DNA from: a virus
IMG/VR virus record: IMGVR_UViG_3300047333_000104
Coordinates: 23,338-87,337 of that record
Reading direction: 5' to 3' (one strand)
Length of the DNA stretch: 64,000 nucleotides
In this document: in pieces, positions 43,332-51,866 of the stretch
Position numbering within the stretch: position 1 is the stretch's first letter
Layout: each line of letters starts with the position of its first letter
The notes under the pieces: generated by a model
Told to the model about the DNA's origin: nothing
What the model saw: only the letters and a program-made list of their open reading frames with translations
Databases searched by the model: none
Program-made: the position numbers and the translations under genes

Positions 43332-44025
43332 AACGGTCCAGAACCTAGATATGACAGCGGCAAAGTTAATCATCCCCGGAGAAAGATTTTATAAACTTTC
43401 GATTATCCGGGAGGTCTCCCCAGGCGTGAACAAACATCGCCGGGTTGAGGCAATCTGCGACTGCGGTAAAATAAAAACCTACGAGATGGCTGTTTTACGT
43501 GCGGGGAATACGAAGTCCTGCGGATGCTACATAGGAAACAGGGGTCGCGCGACTAAGGGAAAAACCGCTTGGAATAAAGGAATACTCTTTTCCCAAGAAT
43601 CTCGTACAAAAATGGCGGCGGCCAAACAAGACAGAAAAAGACTACCATTCACTAGAGATACCCGAGAAAAATTAGCGGCGTCAAAAACCGGTTCCAAAAA
43701 CCCCATGTTTGGGAAGACCGGAAACCAAAACCCTAACTGGCGCGGAGGATACCCTCCTCGGAAAATAGGCACGCGGTATCAAGAATGGCGCCTAGCCGTG
43801 CTGGCTAAAAATATGAATACTTGCGTAGTATGCGGCAGCAACCAAAAATTACATGCGCACCATAGAAAGAGTTGGAGGGATTTTCCAAAGCTCCGGTACT
43901 TAGTTTGGAACGGAGTTACTGTTTGCCAAACTTGCCACATTAAATACCACTCTCTTTTACCTAAGCCACCTCGCGGGACCAAGATTAGCGTGACTCACGC
44001 GCAGCAACAGCGGAAGGCTGCTTAA
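43309..44025 (+). CDS. HNH homing-type endonuclease (238 aa)
   Basis: N-terminal CxC pairs (C50/C52, C71/C73) form a zinc motif with the usual CDCG...CGC pattern, then NUMOD-like helices (KGKTAWNKGI, SRTKMAAAKQ, REKLAASKTG), and an HNH nuclease with C172-x2-C175, HAHH at 182-185 and C206-x2-C209, H214. Visibly AT-rich compared with the surrounding genes, so recent acquisition is likely. It is the last rightward gene before the convergent replication block. Confidence 0.85.
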   Translation: MQVTPHPKTVQNLDMTAAKLIIPGERFYKLSIIREVSPGVNKHRRVEAICDCGKIKTYEMAVLRAGNTKSCGCYIGNRGRATKGKTAWNKGILFSQESRTKMAAAKQDRKRLPFTRDTREKLAASKTGSKNPMFGKTGNQNPNWRGGYPPRKIGTRYQEWRLAVLAKNMNTCVVCGSNQKLHAHHRKSWRDFPKLRYLVWNGVTVCQTCHIKYHSLLPKPPRGTKISVTHAQQQRKAA

Positions 44026-44041
44026 CGCGCAGTAGCCGCGA

Positions 44042-44452
44042 TCATGCGCCCGGCACCCGCCGATCCATACCGTCCCGCGAGACCCGATAAAGCACGTCGG
44101 TTATAAGCCCGAGCAACGACGCGGCCAGCGCACCCGGCTCGATGCTCTCCCGCGACAGGGCCGCGCTCAGCTGCTGCGGCGTCATCCCGTTCTGCAGGCA
44201 ATGTGAGAGCAGCACGCACGCATCGTCGATTACGGCTTGATAGTCCGAACCAATCTTGGCGCCGTCCGCGAATACCTCAAGTGGCTTGCCGGATCGCGGG
44301 TCGAAGCCGATGTAGAACGACCAATTTTTCCCCGCCCACTCGACCGAGAAGCTCTCGTTTTCGCGCCGGTTCGGAAGCTTCTGACGTTTCGAACCGTGAT
44401 TGACGGGCGTTCCGTCCGCATGCTTGCCGGTGAAAAAGGCTGTTTCGTCCAT
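44042..44452 (-). CDS. TSCPD-domain protein (136 aa)
   Basis: Resembles the C-terminal TSCPD domain of class II ribonucleotide reductases: KLPNRRENESFSVEWAGKNW, PLEVFADGAKIGSDYQ, LLSHCLQNGM. No catalytic reductase domain is encoded here. Phage orphan forms exist near replication genes and could regulate or assist nucleotide supply. I chose ATG 44452 with AAGGGGTG upstream; its start overlaps the polymerase 3' region by a few bases upstream only. Confidence 0.65.
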   Translation of the reverse strand: MDETAFFTGKHADGTPVNHGSKRQKLPNRRENESFSVEWAGKNWSFYIGFDPRSGKPLEVFADGAKIGSDYQAVIDDACVLLSHCLQNGMTPQQLSAALSRESIEPGALAASLLGLITDVLYRVSRDGMDRRVPGA

Positions 44453-44457
44453 GTCGG

Positions 44458-46767
44458 TCACCCCTTTTTGTACCTTTTGGCTCTGTAGCCGCCCGTCGCG
44501 CGCACTGGCCAGCCAGCGGCCCACGGCGGCATCGTCGACATGATACGCTCGAACTCCTCAATCGAGCCGAAGCCTTCTGGCACTTCCGCCACATTCTCGT
44601 CATAGACGTGGAGAACGATTGGATAGCCGGCGCGCTCCTGGTTGATGATCGCATAGCGCTGGATGTCGCGAGCGGTTGCCTGGACCAAGTTTTCCGTAAT
44701 TTTTCCCGCGTACAGGGAATGCGTGATCCACCCCATCGGGCCGTTCTTCGGGTTCGAGTTCCAGCCCTCGTAGCTTAATGCCTGTTCGCCCGGCCTCCTA
44801 TCGCTCGGCGATAAGCGAGCGCGGTGATAAGTCAAATAGCGCCCCGACAAGAGTCGACAATAGAGAGTCCCGGCTTGCATCACCCAGTAAAACCCGTGTG
44901 ACTGAAACCACGTCCCTGGCGACATTACGGCGGATACCGCGGCGCCTTCTTGCCCGAAAAGTTCCGGTCGCCAATTTCGAGACTGACCGCCCCAGAACTC
45001 GACGAGGGCCGGCGAGGCTTTGCGCCAGTCGAGGATGGCCGTTCGCATTTCGTCTTCGGTCATGAAGTCATCAGCGCCGAAAGCTTTGAGCGCGCCTATC
45101 CAGCCGGCATAACCTAGGGCCAATTCAAAAACCTTGAATCGCTTTCGGAGAGGATGCGGCGAGCCGGTGCGCTCCTTGTATTCGAGGATCTCTTCAAGAG
45201 GGATGCCGGATTGCTTAGCCGCCGACATTTCATAGATCTTACCGTGGGTGCGGAACACCTCTTGCCGCCACGATTCTCCTGCCAGTTCGGCTAGAACGAC
45301 GGCTTCGATCGCGCTATAGTCGGAACAGATCAGATCATGGCCGGGAGCCGCCACGAAGAGGCCGCGTAGGCAACCAGAAATCGTCGGCAGCGCATCACCG
45401 AACATCAACTCGGCGCAATCAAGCGACCGCGCGGACATCGCTTCCAATGCGTAGTCGACGCTACGTCCGTGCTCTCCACCCTTGACGTTCGTGCCGCCCC
45501 ACTCAATAGGTTTGCTTGGAAACGACGGTTGCGCGCACCACGGGCAGTTCTGCAGATGCGTCCCATAATGACGGGAACAGGCGGGGCACTCGAAGACTTC
45601 CGGGCCGTGATTGGGTAAATTAGTTGGCTGCACTGACCCCGCGATGACCCGGCCGGTCCTCGCGCCATGGTACGTGAATAGGTCTCTGACTCTGCCGTCC
45701 GAGCATACGGTGTTCGCCATCGCAAAGATCTTCTTCACGCTCGCCGACCCCACGAGCGCCCTTATCTCAAGCGCCCGTCTCGCTTGCGGCGGTAGGTCCG
45801 TTCTCTTGAGCGCCTCATCTAGGTGCTCCTCGTCCAGCGAGTCTACATGCACCCCGAGCGCCCCAAGCCAACCTGTGAGCTTCTGGATCTCCGACGCCGC
45901 CGACACGGTGCCGCCGGTCAGCACGTAAAGCTCCGTGTTGTACCGTTCAAGCGCCTGCTCGACGATCGCGATGCAATCTGTGACCGCCTTCAGGTCAATC
46001 TGCACACCTCGGCAATTGATCTCCTGATCGATCTGCCAGTATTCGAACTCCTCGCCTTCGAGGTCCGGTACGAGGGATGAGACCTCGGCCTCCGCCTCGA
46101 TGTCGGTGCCGTTGTAGGAGTAAAGCCGCGCCGCGTCCGCCGGGTCTTCCTCGCACCGAATGCGCGTACGGGGGTCGTTCTTCGTCGGATTGCGCGGGAT
46201 GCTGAACTTATCGAGCAACCGCTTGCCGTCTTTGTCCTTCTTTGCATCTGTGCCGAGCACGTCCGCCGCGTTCCCGAGCGCGCCAGGCAGCGCGAAGGCC
46301 CGCGCCTTAGCCATAGCGCACCGCCATTGACTCCGGGCCACGGGCGGCCACCCCAGGCGCGGCACGCATATCTTTTCCCAAATATGACGCTCGAACCCAA
46401 CGTTCCATGCTTCGAGGAGGCCGCCAGCGATGACGTGGAAATAGAGGTCGTCGGGCATCGGCGCGGGATCGGACGGCTTCCAGAGGCGCCGGCCGAGACC
46501 GTCCTTGAGGTCATAGGCCATCGACAGGATCTCGGTCGACGGGTGCTCAGCGTAACGGGCGGCGCCGATCACAGGGAGGCCCTTCTTGCCTTGAGACGCG
46601 CGAGGAAGGCAACCCCATTTGTTGATAGCGGGCTGCCACACGAAACCAGCTTCGCTGTAAGTCTCGAAGTCGATATCGGGAATGACCGTGGACGTGCCGA
46701 GGCCGGCGCGGAGGATCGTACCGGCGCGGAGGTCGGCGAGTTTGGGGGGCAGGGGAACTGGGATCAT
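44458..46767 (-). CDS. Family A DNA polymerase with 3'-5' exonuclease and a zinc-finger insertion (769 aa)
   Basis: Replicative polymerase. Exonuclease motifs are D33/E35 in DIDFETYSE, WNVGFER near 122, and YNGTD at 218-222. Polymerase motif A is DYSAIEAVVLAELAGE (D483), motif B RKRFKVFELALGYAG (about 541-555), motif C HVYDENVAEV (D723, E724). A four-Cys ribbon, CPACSRHYGTHLQNCPWC (394-411), sits between the thumb and motif A. ATGA overlap with the upstream gene. Confidence 0.9.
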   Translation of the reverse strand: MIPVPLPPKLADLRAGTILRAGLGTSTVIPDIDFETYSEAGFVWQPAINKWGCLPRASQGKKGLPVIGAARYAEHPSTEILSMAYDLKDGLGRRLWKPSDPAPMPDDLYFHVIAGGLLEAWNVGFERHIWEKICVPRLGWPPVARSQWRCAMAKARAFALPGALGNAADVLGTDAKKDKDGKRLLDKFSIPRNPTKNDPRTRIRCEEDPADAARLYSYNGTDIEAEAEVSSLVPDLEGEEFEYWQIDQEINCRGVQIDLKAVTDCIAIVEQALERYNTELYVLTGGTVSAASEIQKLTGWLGALGVHVDSLDEEHLDEALKRTDLPPQARRALEIRALVGSASVKKIFAMANTVCSDGRVRDLFTYHGARTGRVIAGSVQPTNLPNHGPEVFECPACSRHYGTHLQNCPWCAQPSFPSKPIEWGGTNVKGGEHGRSVDYALEAMSARSLDCAELMFGDALPTISGCLRGLFVAAPGHDLICSDYSAIEAVVLAELAGESWRQEVFRTHGKIYEMSAAKQSGIPLEEILEYKERTGSPHPLRKRFKVFELALGYAGWIGALKAFGADDFMTEDEMRTAILDWRKASPALVEFWGGQSRNWRPELFGQEGAAVSAVMSPGTWFQSHGFYWVMQAGTLYCRLLSGRYLTYHRARLSPSDRRPGEQALSYEGWNSNPKNGPMGWITHSLYAGKITENLVQATARDIQRYAIINQERAGYPIVLHVYDENVAEVPEGFGSIEEFERIMSTMPPWAAGWPVRATGGYRAKRYKKG

Positions 46768-47177
46768 TCAGCAGGGACGCCCGGCCAGCAAGCGTTGCCG
46801 TATAACACGGCCTGAAATAGTGCGATCCGGTCCTCTTTTTGCAGGAGGTTCAGGCGGAGGCAAACCGACGTCGCCGCCATAAAGCGAGAGAAGAACAAGA
46901 AATCCTGGGTGATGATCAGATTGATGTCTTCGCGGGTGAACGATTCGAACCCGTACCCGACTTGAACTCCTTTCGACTCGATTTTCGAGCCGCCGAGTTC
47001 CCAGCCGTTCGTCGCGAGATACTCTAGCAACGAGGCGTATTGTACGGTTCCGTGCTGCGTCTCAACGGGACAGTAGACGAGATAATCCACGTCGGTCCCG
47101 GACGGCGGCGGATTGCACGTTACGCGGCTGCCTACCGGTTCGAAACGCACGCAGAGTTTTTTAATTTCTTCGATCAC
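46764..47177 (-). CDS. Nucleotidyltransferase-like protein (137 aa)
   Basis: GTG start at 47177 after GAGAGGAG. The motif GSRVTCNPPPSGTDVDYLVY has the GS...DxD layout of minimal nucleotidyltransferases, as found in small phage proteins next to polymerase genes. Rest is a mixed fold. Its stop overlaps the polymerase ATG. Confidence 0.5.
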   Translation of the reverse strand: MIEEIKKLCVRFEPVGSRVTCNPPPSGTDVDYLVYCPVETQHGTVQYASLLEYLATNGWELGGSKIESKGVQVGYGFESFTREDINLIITQDFLFFSRFMAATSVCLRLNLLQKEDRIALFQAVLYGNACWPGVPAE

Positions 47178-47385
47178 GGTTCTGACTCCTCTCTTTGAAC
47201 TCTCTCATTACGCCGCGTTCCGCCGAGGTCCCGAGGATCGGGTCGAGAACAGCGTCAATCCGCTTCAATACTCTATCCTTTAGTACTGCCTCGCTTAGCG
47301 TTGCCGGCTTGAACGAGACGTCATAGTGGTTGGATAGCTAGAGCAGCAGGCGTATCGGGTCTTCGGGATTACTCGGGAGGGGCAT
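47161..47385 (-). pseudogene. Amber-interrupted small gene (15 + 58 codons)
   Basis: From ATG 47385 the frame gives MPLPSNPEDPIRLLL, then TAG at 47340-47338, then an uninterrupted LSNHYDVSFKPATLSEAVLK and 38 more credible residues to TAA at 47163-47161. There is no start codon near the beginning of the second part. The ATG overlaps the end of the upstream gene and the stop overlaps the next start, as for a normal gene. A nonsense mutation, suppressed amber codon or sequencing error are the possible causes. Confidence 0.5.
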
Positions 47386-47644
47386 TGAGAGACTCCCAAT
47401 ATTCGCGCAGGAGCTTAATGTTGCGATTCGATAGCGGGCCGCTAAATACGGCCATTGGCTGCTCTCCGAACCCCGGCAAGAACCGGACTCCGACCGTATT
47501 GACGACCGCCGGCCGCCACACCATTCCGCAATGCTGGCAACTGTGCGTATGATGAGGTCTGGTGGCGAACTCGCCCTCATCGACATGAAGTTCGCCGCAT
47601 TCGGGGCAATTGAGGCGGATCGGAATCGGCTCGCTATCAGCCAC
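47369..47644 (-). CDS. Zinc-ribbon phage protein (91 aa)
   Basis: Two CxxC knuckles with His between: LNCPECGELHVDEGEF and HTHSCQHCGMVWRPA, followed by VGVRFLPGF. This is a small protein commonly found in phage replication clusters; function unknown. GTG start at 47644 with AGGGAGA upstream; a longer in-frame ATG at 47686 overlaps the upstream gene. Confidence 0.65.
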   Translation of the reverse strand: MADSEPIPIRLNCPECGELHVDEGEFATRPHHTHSCQHCGMVWRPAVVNTVGVRFLPGFGEQPMAVFSGPLSNRNIKLLREYWESLNAPPE

Positions 47645-47655
47645 TTGCGGTCTCC

Positions 47656-47925
47656 CTAGCGCCGAAAAACCGGGCAACCACCCCACGTATCGTCATGCGA
47701 GCAGAGGGTATGCCATACCCCGTCGTGCGCCTTCGGGTGTTCATGGCCGCAGTTTGGATAGCCGCAACAGGGACAGCCCTTCGCTACTGCATAAGACGAT
47801 AGATCGCCGGTCACGCGGTGAATAGAGAAACGGAACGGTCCGAACGCCCACATCGTTTTCTTACGGATATAGAATTTCCCGAAATCCCAAGAGGTCGGAA
47901 AGATTGCAAGGCTGTAACCGATCAT
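47656..47925 (-). CDS. Cys-rich hypothetical protein (89 aa)
   Basis: ATG 47925 has GGAG 8 bases upstream. C-terminal Cys/His cluster: GCPCCGYPNCGHEH and HTLCSHDDTWGGCPVF, suggesting a zinc-binding fold. No family recognised. 120 bases upstream to the SSB gene (47926-48045) show no coding potential. Confidence 0.5.
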   Translation of the reverse strand: MIGYSLAIFPTSWDFGKFYIRKKTMWAFGPFRFSIHRVTGDLSSYAVAKGCPCCGYPNCGHEHPKAHDGVWHTLCSHDDTWGGCPVFRR

Positions 47926-48045
47926 ATCCTTGACTCCTTTCTGCGGGTGCTGGGGGTGGACGTCCGCTATCCGTCCAAAGACGCCGGGTTACCTTGGCTC
48001 CGCGCGTCCTCCCGGTTTGAAGCTCACCGGCTACCCCCAGAGTGG

Positions 48046-48990
48046 CTAAGTTGCAGCCATCATTCCGTGCTGGATGAGAAGCTTATCGTCCCACCCGTTC
48101 GCGATGTACTGCTCGTACGTGATGTTGCCCGCCGCCGGCAGCATGAGACGAACCGGCGTGCCGACAACGGGAGGTGGCGGCGCTGCGCCCGGAACGGCGA
48201 GGAACCCCGGATGCGGCTGAACGACCATGGCCGGGGCGGCGGATGCCGCAGCGACCGGAGCCGGGGCGGCAGGCGCTGGCGGCGTGTAAACCGGTGCCGC
48301 CGCAACGGGAGCCGCGGGGGGAGCCGGCGGAGCAGCCGCGACACCGGCAGGCGGCGCGAACCCACCGACCGGGACAGCCGAAGCACCGGGCGGTAACGGG
48401 GCGGTACCGAAGCCCGCAGAGGTCGGGTCGGGACCGATGACGATCTCCGGCCCGTATCCAGCGAGCGCCACCATGCTGTGATTGATGTATACGCCGGGCT
48501 GCTGCATGCTCTCATTGCCGGCCACGGAGCCCGCGACCTGGACGTAATAGCCGAGTTTCACCGCATCGGGCTCGACGATCGGCGCGGAGCCATCCGCATT
48601 GAAGATGCGCGGAGCGTAGCCGCCGCTGAAGTGAACCACCCAATGACCCTTGTAGCCCTCGCGGTCACAGGGTTTACGTCCCGCCTTGTTCGGGATCGAG
48701 CTGTCGCCATCGACGATCTTCCAGGCGAACGCCGGGGATGTCGCCTGGCCGTTGGGGAAAGACTTGTGGCCAGTCACCCAGATCTTCTCACCCCATTCGG
48801 TCTCGGCCCAGTGCCGCTCGGCGCCCTTCGGAATAGCGAGCGCGAAGAAAAAGTCGACGCGGGGCTGGCCGGCGTTCGGGCCGGTTTTGATAACCAGCGG
48901 GCGGTTCTCGGCATCGGTAGTCTGCGCTTTGTAAAGCGAGCCCATGACGAGCCGGCCAACCGGCGTGGTGAATGTTACGGTTTCAGACAT
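48046..48990 (-). CDS. Single-stranded DNA-binding protein, gp2.5/DUF2815-like (314 aa)
   Basis: N-terminal 190 residues match phage SSBs of the T7 gp2.5 type: TTPVGRLVMGSLYKAQTTDA, PRVDFFFALAIPKG, GKIWVTGH like stretch WGEKIWVTGHKSFPNG, and VVHFSGGYAPRIFN. After about residue 205 comes a long Pro/Ala linker, then a C-terminal unit (NITYEQYIANGWDD). There is no classic acidic tail. Neighbours are polymerase and RecB-like nuclease genes. Confidence 0.75.
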   Translation of the reverse strand: MSETVTFTTPVGRLVMGSLYKAQTTDAENRPLVIKTGPNAGQPRVDFFFALAIPKGAERHWAETEWGEKIWVTGHKSFPNGQATSPAFAWKIVDGDSSIPNKAGRKPCDREGYKGHWVVHFSGGYAPRIFNADGSAPIVEPDAVKLGYYVQVAGSVAGNESMQQPGVYINHSMVALAGYGPEIVIGPDPTSAGFGTAPLPPGASAVPVGGFAPPAGVAAAPPAPPAAPVAAAPVYTPPAPAAPAPVAAASAAPAMVVQPHPGFLAVPGAAPPPPVVGTPVRLMLPAAGNITYEQYIANGWDDKLLIQHGMMAAT

Positions 48991-49018
48991 GCTGTACTCC
49001 TGATGAGATAGGCGACCG

Positions 49019-49273
49019 TCAGACCACGCTGCGAACGACGGCCTGGAAGAGATAGTCCTTCAGCTTCTGCTCCGGCGGCAATTCGTCGTACGGAACGAAG
49101 CAGGGATGCGTTTTGGCCTCGGGGTTGGCGAGCGTGAACTCGACGCCCTTGATCGTGCTCTCGCGCTGCCAGTCCGGCACGTCTTCCCACGCGGGTTGCG
49201 AATGATCGCCGAACGCAGCACATGCGGCGCGGTTGACTTCGTAACAGACCTTGGCGATGTCTTCCGAGTACAT
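49019..49273 (-). CDS. RyR-domain-like protein (84 aa)
   Basis: Pattern KVCYEVNRAACAAFGDHSQP, DVPDWQRESTIKGVEF, THPCFVPYDELPPEQKLKD resembles the RyR module of phage proteins, known for ligand or nucleotide sensing in some bacterial defence proteins. Function here unknown. Confidence 0.6.
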   Translation of the reverse strand: MYSEDIAKVCYEVNRAACAAFGDHSQPAWEDVPDWQRESTIKGVEFTLANPEAKTHPCFVPYDELPPEQKLKDYLFQAVVRSVV

Positions 49274-49288
49274 TGCTTTAATCCCGGT

Positions 49289-49678
49289 TTACTTGGTTAC
49301 GCCGCGACCGGCTTCCAGCAAGGGCATCCCTGCTTCGGTCGGCACATAGATGACTTGGCCCTTCGAGCCGTCGAGCTTATCCACCCACAGGTATCGTAGG
49401 TAGGCTTCATTGCCCTTCAGGCTGTCGCCGATGATCTTGTTCGCTTTGGCAACGCCCTCTGCGCGGGTAACTTCCGCTTCCGCGAGTTTCCCGGCACTAT
49501 CCGCGACCGCTTGAGCCTCGAGAACCTTCGTGCGGCGGGTACTTTCCGCTTTGGCGAGTTCCGCTTGGCCTGACAGGGTACTCGAATAGACTTCGTACTG
49601 AGGGCAGCCATAAAGGCCGCCGCAAATTACCCCAACGAGCAGAAGGCTGCCGAGACCGATATTCGCAGTGTTTGACAT
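49289..49678 (-). CDS. Membrane-anchored Band-7-like helical protein (129 aa)
   Basis: N-terminal hydrophobic segment (SLLLVGVICGGLYGC) followed by a long Ala/Glu/Lys coiled coil (AEVTRAEGVAKANKIIGDSL) and a C-terminal YLWVDKLDGSKGQVIYVPTE. This matches the C-terminal part of SPFH/Band-7 proteins found alone in several phages. Location: inner membrane. Role unknown. Confidence 0.6.
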   Translation of the reverse strand: MSNTANIGLGSLLLVGVICGGLYGCPQYEVYSSTLSGQAELAKAESTRRTKVLEAQAVADSAGKLAEAEVTRAEGVAKANKIIGDSLKGNEAYLRYLWVDKLDGSKGQVIYVPTEAGMPLLEAGRGVTK

Positions 49679-49752
49679 GTTGTTAGACTCCTGTTTCTTG
49701 GCGCTAGCGAACCGCTCATACGCCCGTCTGAATACCTCTTCTAGGTCGTCAA

Positions 49753-50889
49753 TTATCCCGCAAACGCCTTACGCGCCGCGACTGTGCTGACCGGAACGAG
49801 CTTCGCGGCACCGGCCCGACGTTCGCTATATTCCCGGCACATAGTCTCATCCAATCCGAGCTTACGCGCCTGATTCGGCGTAACGAGCTTCACGCCCGCG
49901 TCAAGCTTGATACCGAGCATCTCGCCGAGAAGGAGGATTTCCTCGTCAGACCGCGCCCATTGCTCGCGACCGGTCGTATGCTCAATAGTCCAGCCAGGAA
50001 CCGAAACGCCCTTACGGATCTCGGCTTCGGCTTGCGATTCGAGACCGCTAATCCGAGCATCAAGGAGAGCACGCGCACGGCGTAGAGCGCTCAGTTCTTT
50101 CCCGAGCGCTGCCGGTGGCAGATCAAGTGGAGTTGCGTCGCTCGACCGATCCACGATGTCCAGATCCGTCGCTTGCAAAGCTTTGCAAGCGTGGCGGGCG
50201 AGACAATGCGTGCAATGTAAACCAGGTCGAGTGGCCGGGTTGTTCCCGCGCGCCTCGTGCGCCGCCGAGTTTAAATGGCGGGTATATTCACGGGCCTGAG
50301 TCGAAGTCAGCTTCCACTCGCGGATTGGGCCATCCTTGTGGTAACTGCGCGGCTGAACGATCCGCAGAATAATCTTATACTCGGGCCGGTCCTCTTTAAG
50401 CTCGTCCAGAACGCCAGCCAGATAGTCGAGCAACTGCCAGTTCTCGAAGACCTCGACGAAGCCATGCCCCCATTTGAAATCCCAGATGTGGATGGTCGCA
50501 GTCTCTTGATCGTAGAGAGCCGCATCCGTCGTGCCCCAGTTATCGGCATGCACGGAGGGGCATTTAACTTGGTGCTCGACGACAAGGGTCTTGCGCTCGC
50601 CATAAACTGCGTGGGTCTTCAGGACGTCCTCGACGTAAGTCGGTACGCCCTCGCGCATCTCGTCGTCGATCGGAATACCGTTCGGCGCGATCTTATCGTC
50701 GAACGCCTCGATCTGGCCGAGGGCAAGCTTGAGCGACTGTGAAGCGAACCAGTGCGCCGCAGTACCCTCCTTCGCTTCAAGGCTGTCGTCCTCAGGATAC
50801 TGCGCCTCCAACGGGACAGAGCCGGGGCACGGCACCCAGCGGTCGGCCGAGCTGGGTGCCAAGACGCTATGGGCGGCGTCGTCACTCAT
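49753..50889 (-). CDS. RecB/Cas4-like nuclease, DUF2800 family (378 aa)
   Basis: DUF2800 proteins are RecB-fold exonuclease homologues in phage recombination modules. Visible are SSADRWVPCPGSVPLEAQYP, EGTAAHWFASQSLKL, GTTDAALYDQETATIHIWDF with the likely D..D metal site, and a Cys group CTHCLARHACKAL as in Cas4 Fe-S nucleases. Start ATG 50889, with AGGAG upstream, is in an 8-base overlap with the small gene. Confidence 0.75.
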   Translation of the reverse strand: MSDDAAHSVLAPSSADRWVPCPGSVPLEAQYPEDDSLEAKEGTAAHWFASQSLKLALGQIEAFDDKIAPNGIPIDDEMREGVPTYVEDVLKTHAVYGERKTLVVEHQVKCPSVHADNWGTTDAALYDQETATIHIWDFKWGHGFVEVFENWQLLDYLAGVLDELKEDRPEYKIILRIVQPRSYHKDGPIREWKLTSTQAREYTRHLNSAAHEARGNNPATRPGLHCTHCLARHACKALQATDLDIVDRSSDATPLDLPPAALGKELSALRRARALLDARISGLESQAEAEIRKGVSVPGWTIEHTTGREQWARSDEEILLLGEMLGIKLDAGVKLVTPNQARKLGLDETMCREYSERRAGAAKLVPVSTVAARKAFAG

Positions 50890-51052
50890 CGGATTTCTCC
50901 TGCGGGAGTGCAATCGTCTCGTTGATTGCGCTGTGATCCGGTATCTGGTCAAGCAGAATTGCCGAGATCTGCATATCCGACGCCCCTGGATACTGCGCCC
51001 GCAGCGAATCCATTATAGAGGGGTCATACCAGGGCGGTAGCGAATTACTCAT
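50882..51052 (-). CDS. Small hypothetical protein (56 aa)
   Basis: Begins MSNSLPPWYDPSIMDSLRAQ and ends EKSDE. Both its ends overlap neighbours by 8 bases (ATGAGTAA and ATGAGTGA), so it is surely translated as part of the coupled set. A helix is predicted in the middle. No family recognised. Confidence 0.6.
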   Translation of the reverse strand: MSNSLPPWYDPSIMDSLRAQYPGASDMQISAILLDQIPDHSAINETIALPQEKSDE

Positions 51053-51803
51053 CGGACGCACTGAACAGAAGCGAGAAGACCGTCGGCACGAGATCGGGCC
51101 GTCCGCCGAGCGCCGGAAGCGCCGGGACGCCGACCGCTTGGCACGCTTCGATGATCTGCGTCATGGTGAGATGCTTGTCGCGCAACGCGGCGGTAATATG
51201 CGGCATCAACTGCGCGAAGTTGACCGGTACCTCGGGTTCGGCAGTCGCCGGGGGCGGCGGGATCACGACCTCGGCTGCCGCGGCAGTCGCCGGGGGCGGC
51301 AACGGAACGGCGGGCGCAGGCGCAACAACGGGTGCCGGCGCCGGCATCGGATACTTAACGCGCAACTCGGCGGTCACATCGGCGAGAACCGAACTGTTCA
51401 GACCCCGCTTCTGGCGCCATGTCCCGTCCGCATTGAGCGCCTTCGATGAAGCATGGATGCGCTCGTCCCACGGGAAACCGGAAGCATCGAGCGTTACGGC
51501 AACGCCTGCGGTGCTGACGATAGCGGCAGCTTCAGTGGCGATGCTCGACTGAACGGGCGGAGGCGGCACGACGATCTCGGCGGCTTCCTCGACCCCCGCG
51601 ACAGCGAGAGGAAACGGAACCACGGCATCGGACCCTTTAATCTGGTCACCGGGTCTACCACCGAACTTCGACGCCGCTTCCGAAACGAGCGCGGTGCTCG
51701 TCAGCAGCTCGTCTTTCGCGCCGGAGATCGCCAAAAAGAAGTCGGAAAGCGCTCGCAGATGCGAAGCCGGGCTGTCGGTTGTTGCGGTAATCGTGATCGG
51801 CAT
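51045..51803 (-). CDS. Phage replication-cluster protein with Pro/Ala linkers (252 aa)
   Basis: Contains the recurring phage motif DASGFPWDERIHASSKALNA followed by GTWRQKRGL, seen in small proteins near phage RecB/RecT-like or SSB genes. Pro/Ala linkers separate it from a C-terminal helical domain (MPHITAALRDKHLTMTQIIE). First gene of the leftward unit with GGAG just upstream of ATG 51803. Function unknown. Confidence 0.65.
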   Translation of the reverse strand: MPITITATTDSPASHLRALSDFFLAISGAKDELLTSTALVSEAASKFGGRPGDQIKGSDAVVPFPLAVAGVEEAAEIVVPPPPVQSSIATEAAAIVSTAGVAVTLDASGFPWDERIHASSKALNADGTWRQKRGLNSSVLADVTAELRVKYPMPAPAPVVAPAPAVPLPPPATAAAAEVVIPPPPATAEPEVPVNFAQLMPHITAALRDKHLTMTQIIEACQAVGVPALPALGGRPDLVPTVFSLLFSASDE

Positions 51804-51830
51804 TGGAGACTCCGAGATGGTTATTTGGTG

Positions 51831-51859
51831 TTGACGGAAGCCAGAAGTACCCCTAACTT
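51831..51859 (+). promoter_or_regulatory. Promoter for the rightward replication operon, near-leaderless
   Basis: TTGACG (51831-51836), 17-base spacer, TAACTT (51854-51859). Transcription would begin around 51866, at or one base before the helicase ATG at 51867. No ribosome binding site is seen upstream of that ATG. Confidence 0.6.
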
Positions 51860-51866
51860 GACGGTC

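Noticed and set aside
44026-44041. Bidirectional terminator between convergent modules
   Set aside because: Only 16 bases lie between the stops and no hairpin with T-run is present.
47338-47586. 82-codon minus-strand frame
   Set aside because: Shadow of the zinc-ribbon gene in another frame; only its last 15 codons belong to the amber-split gene.
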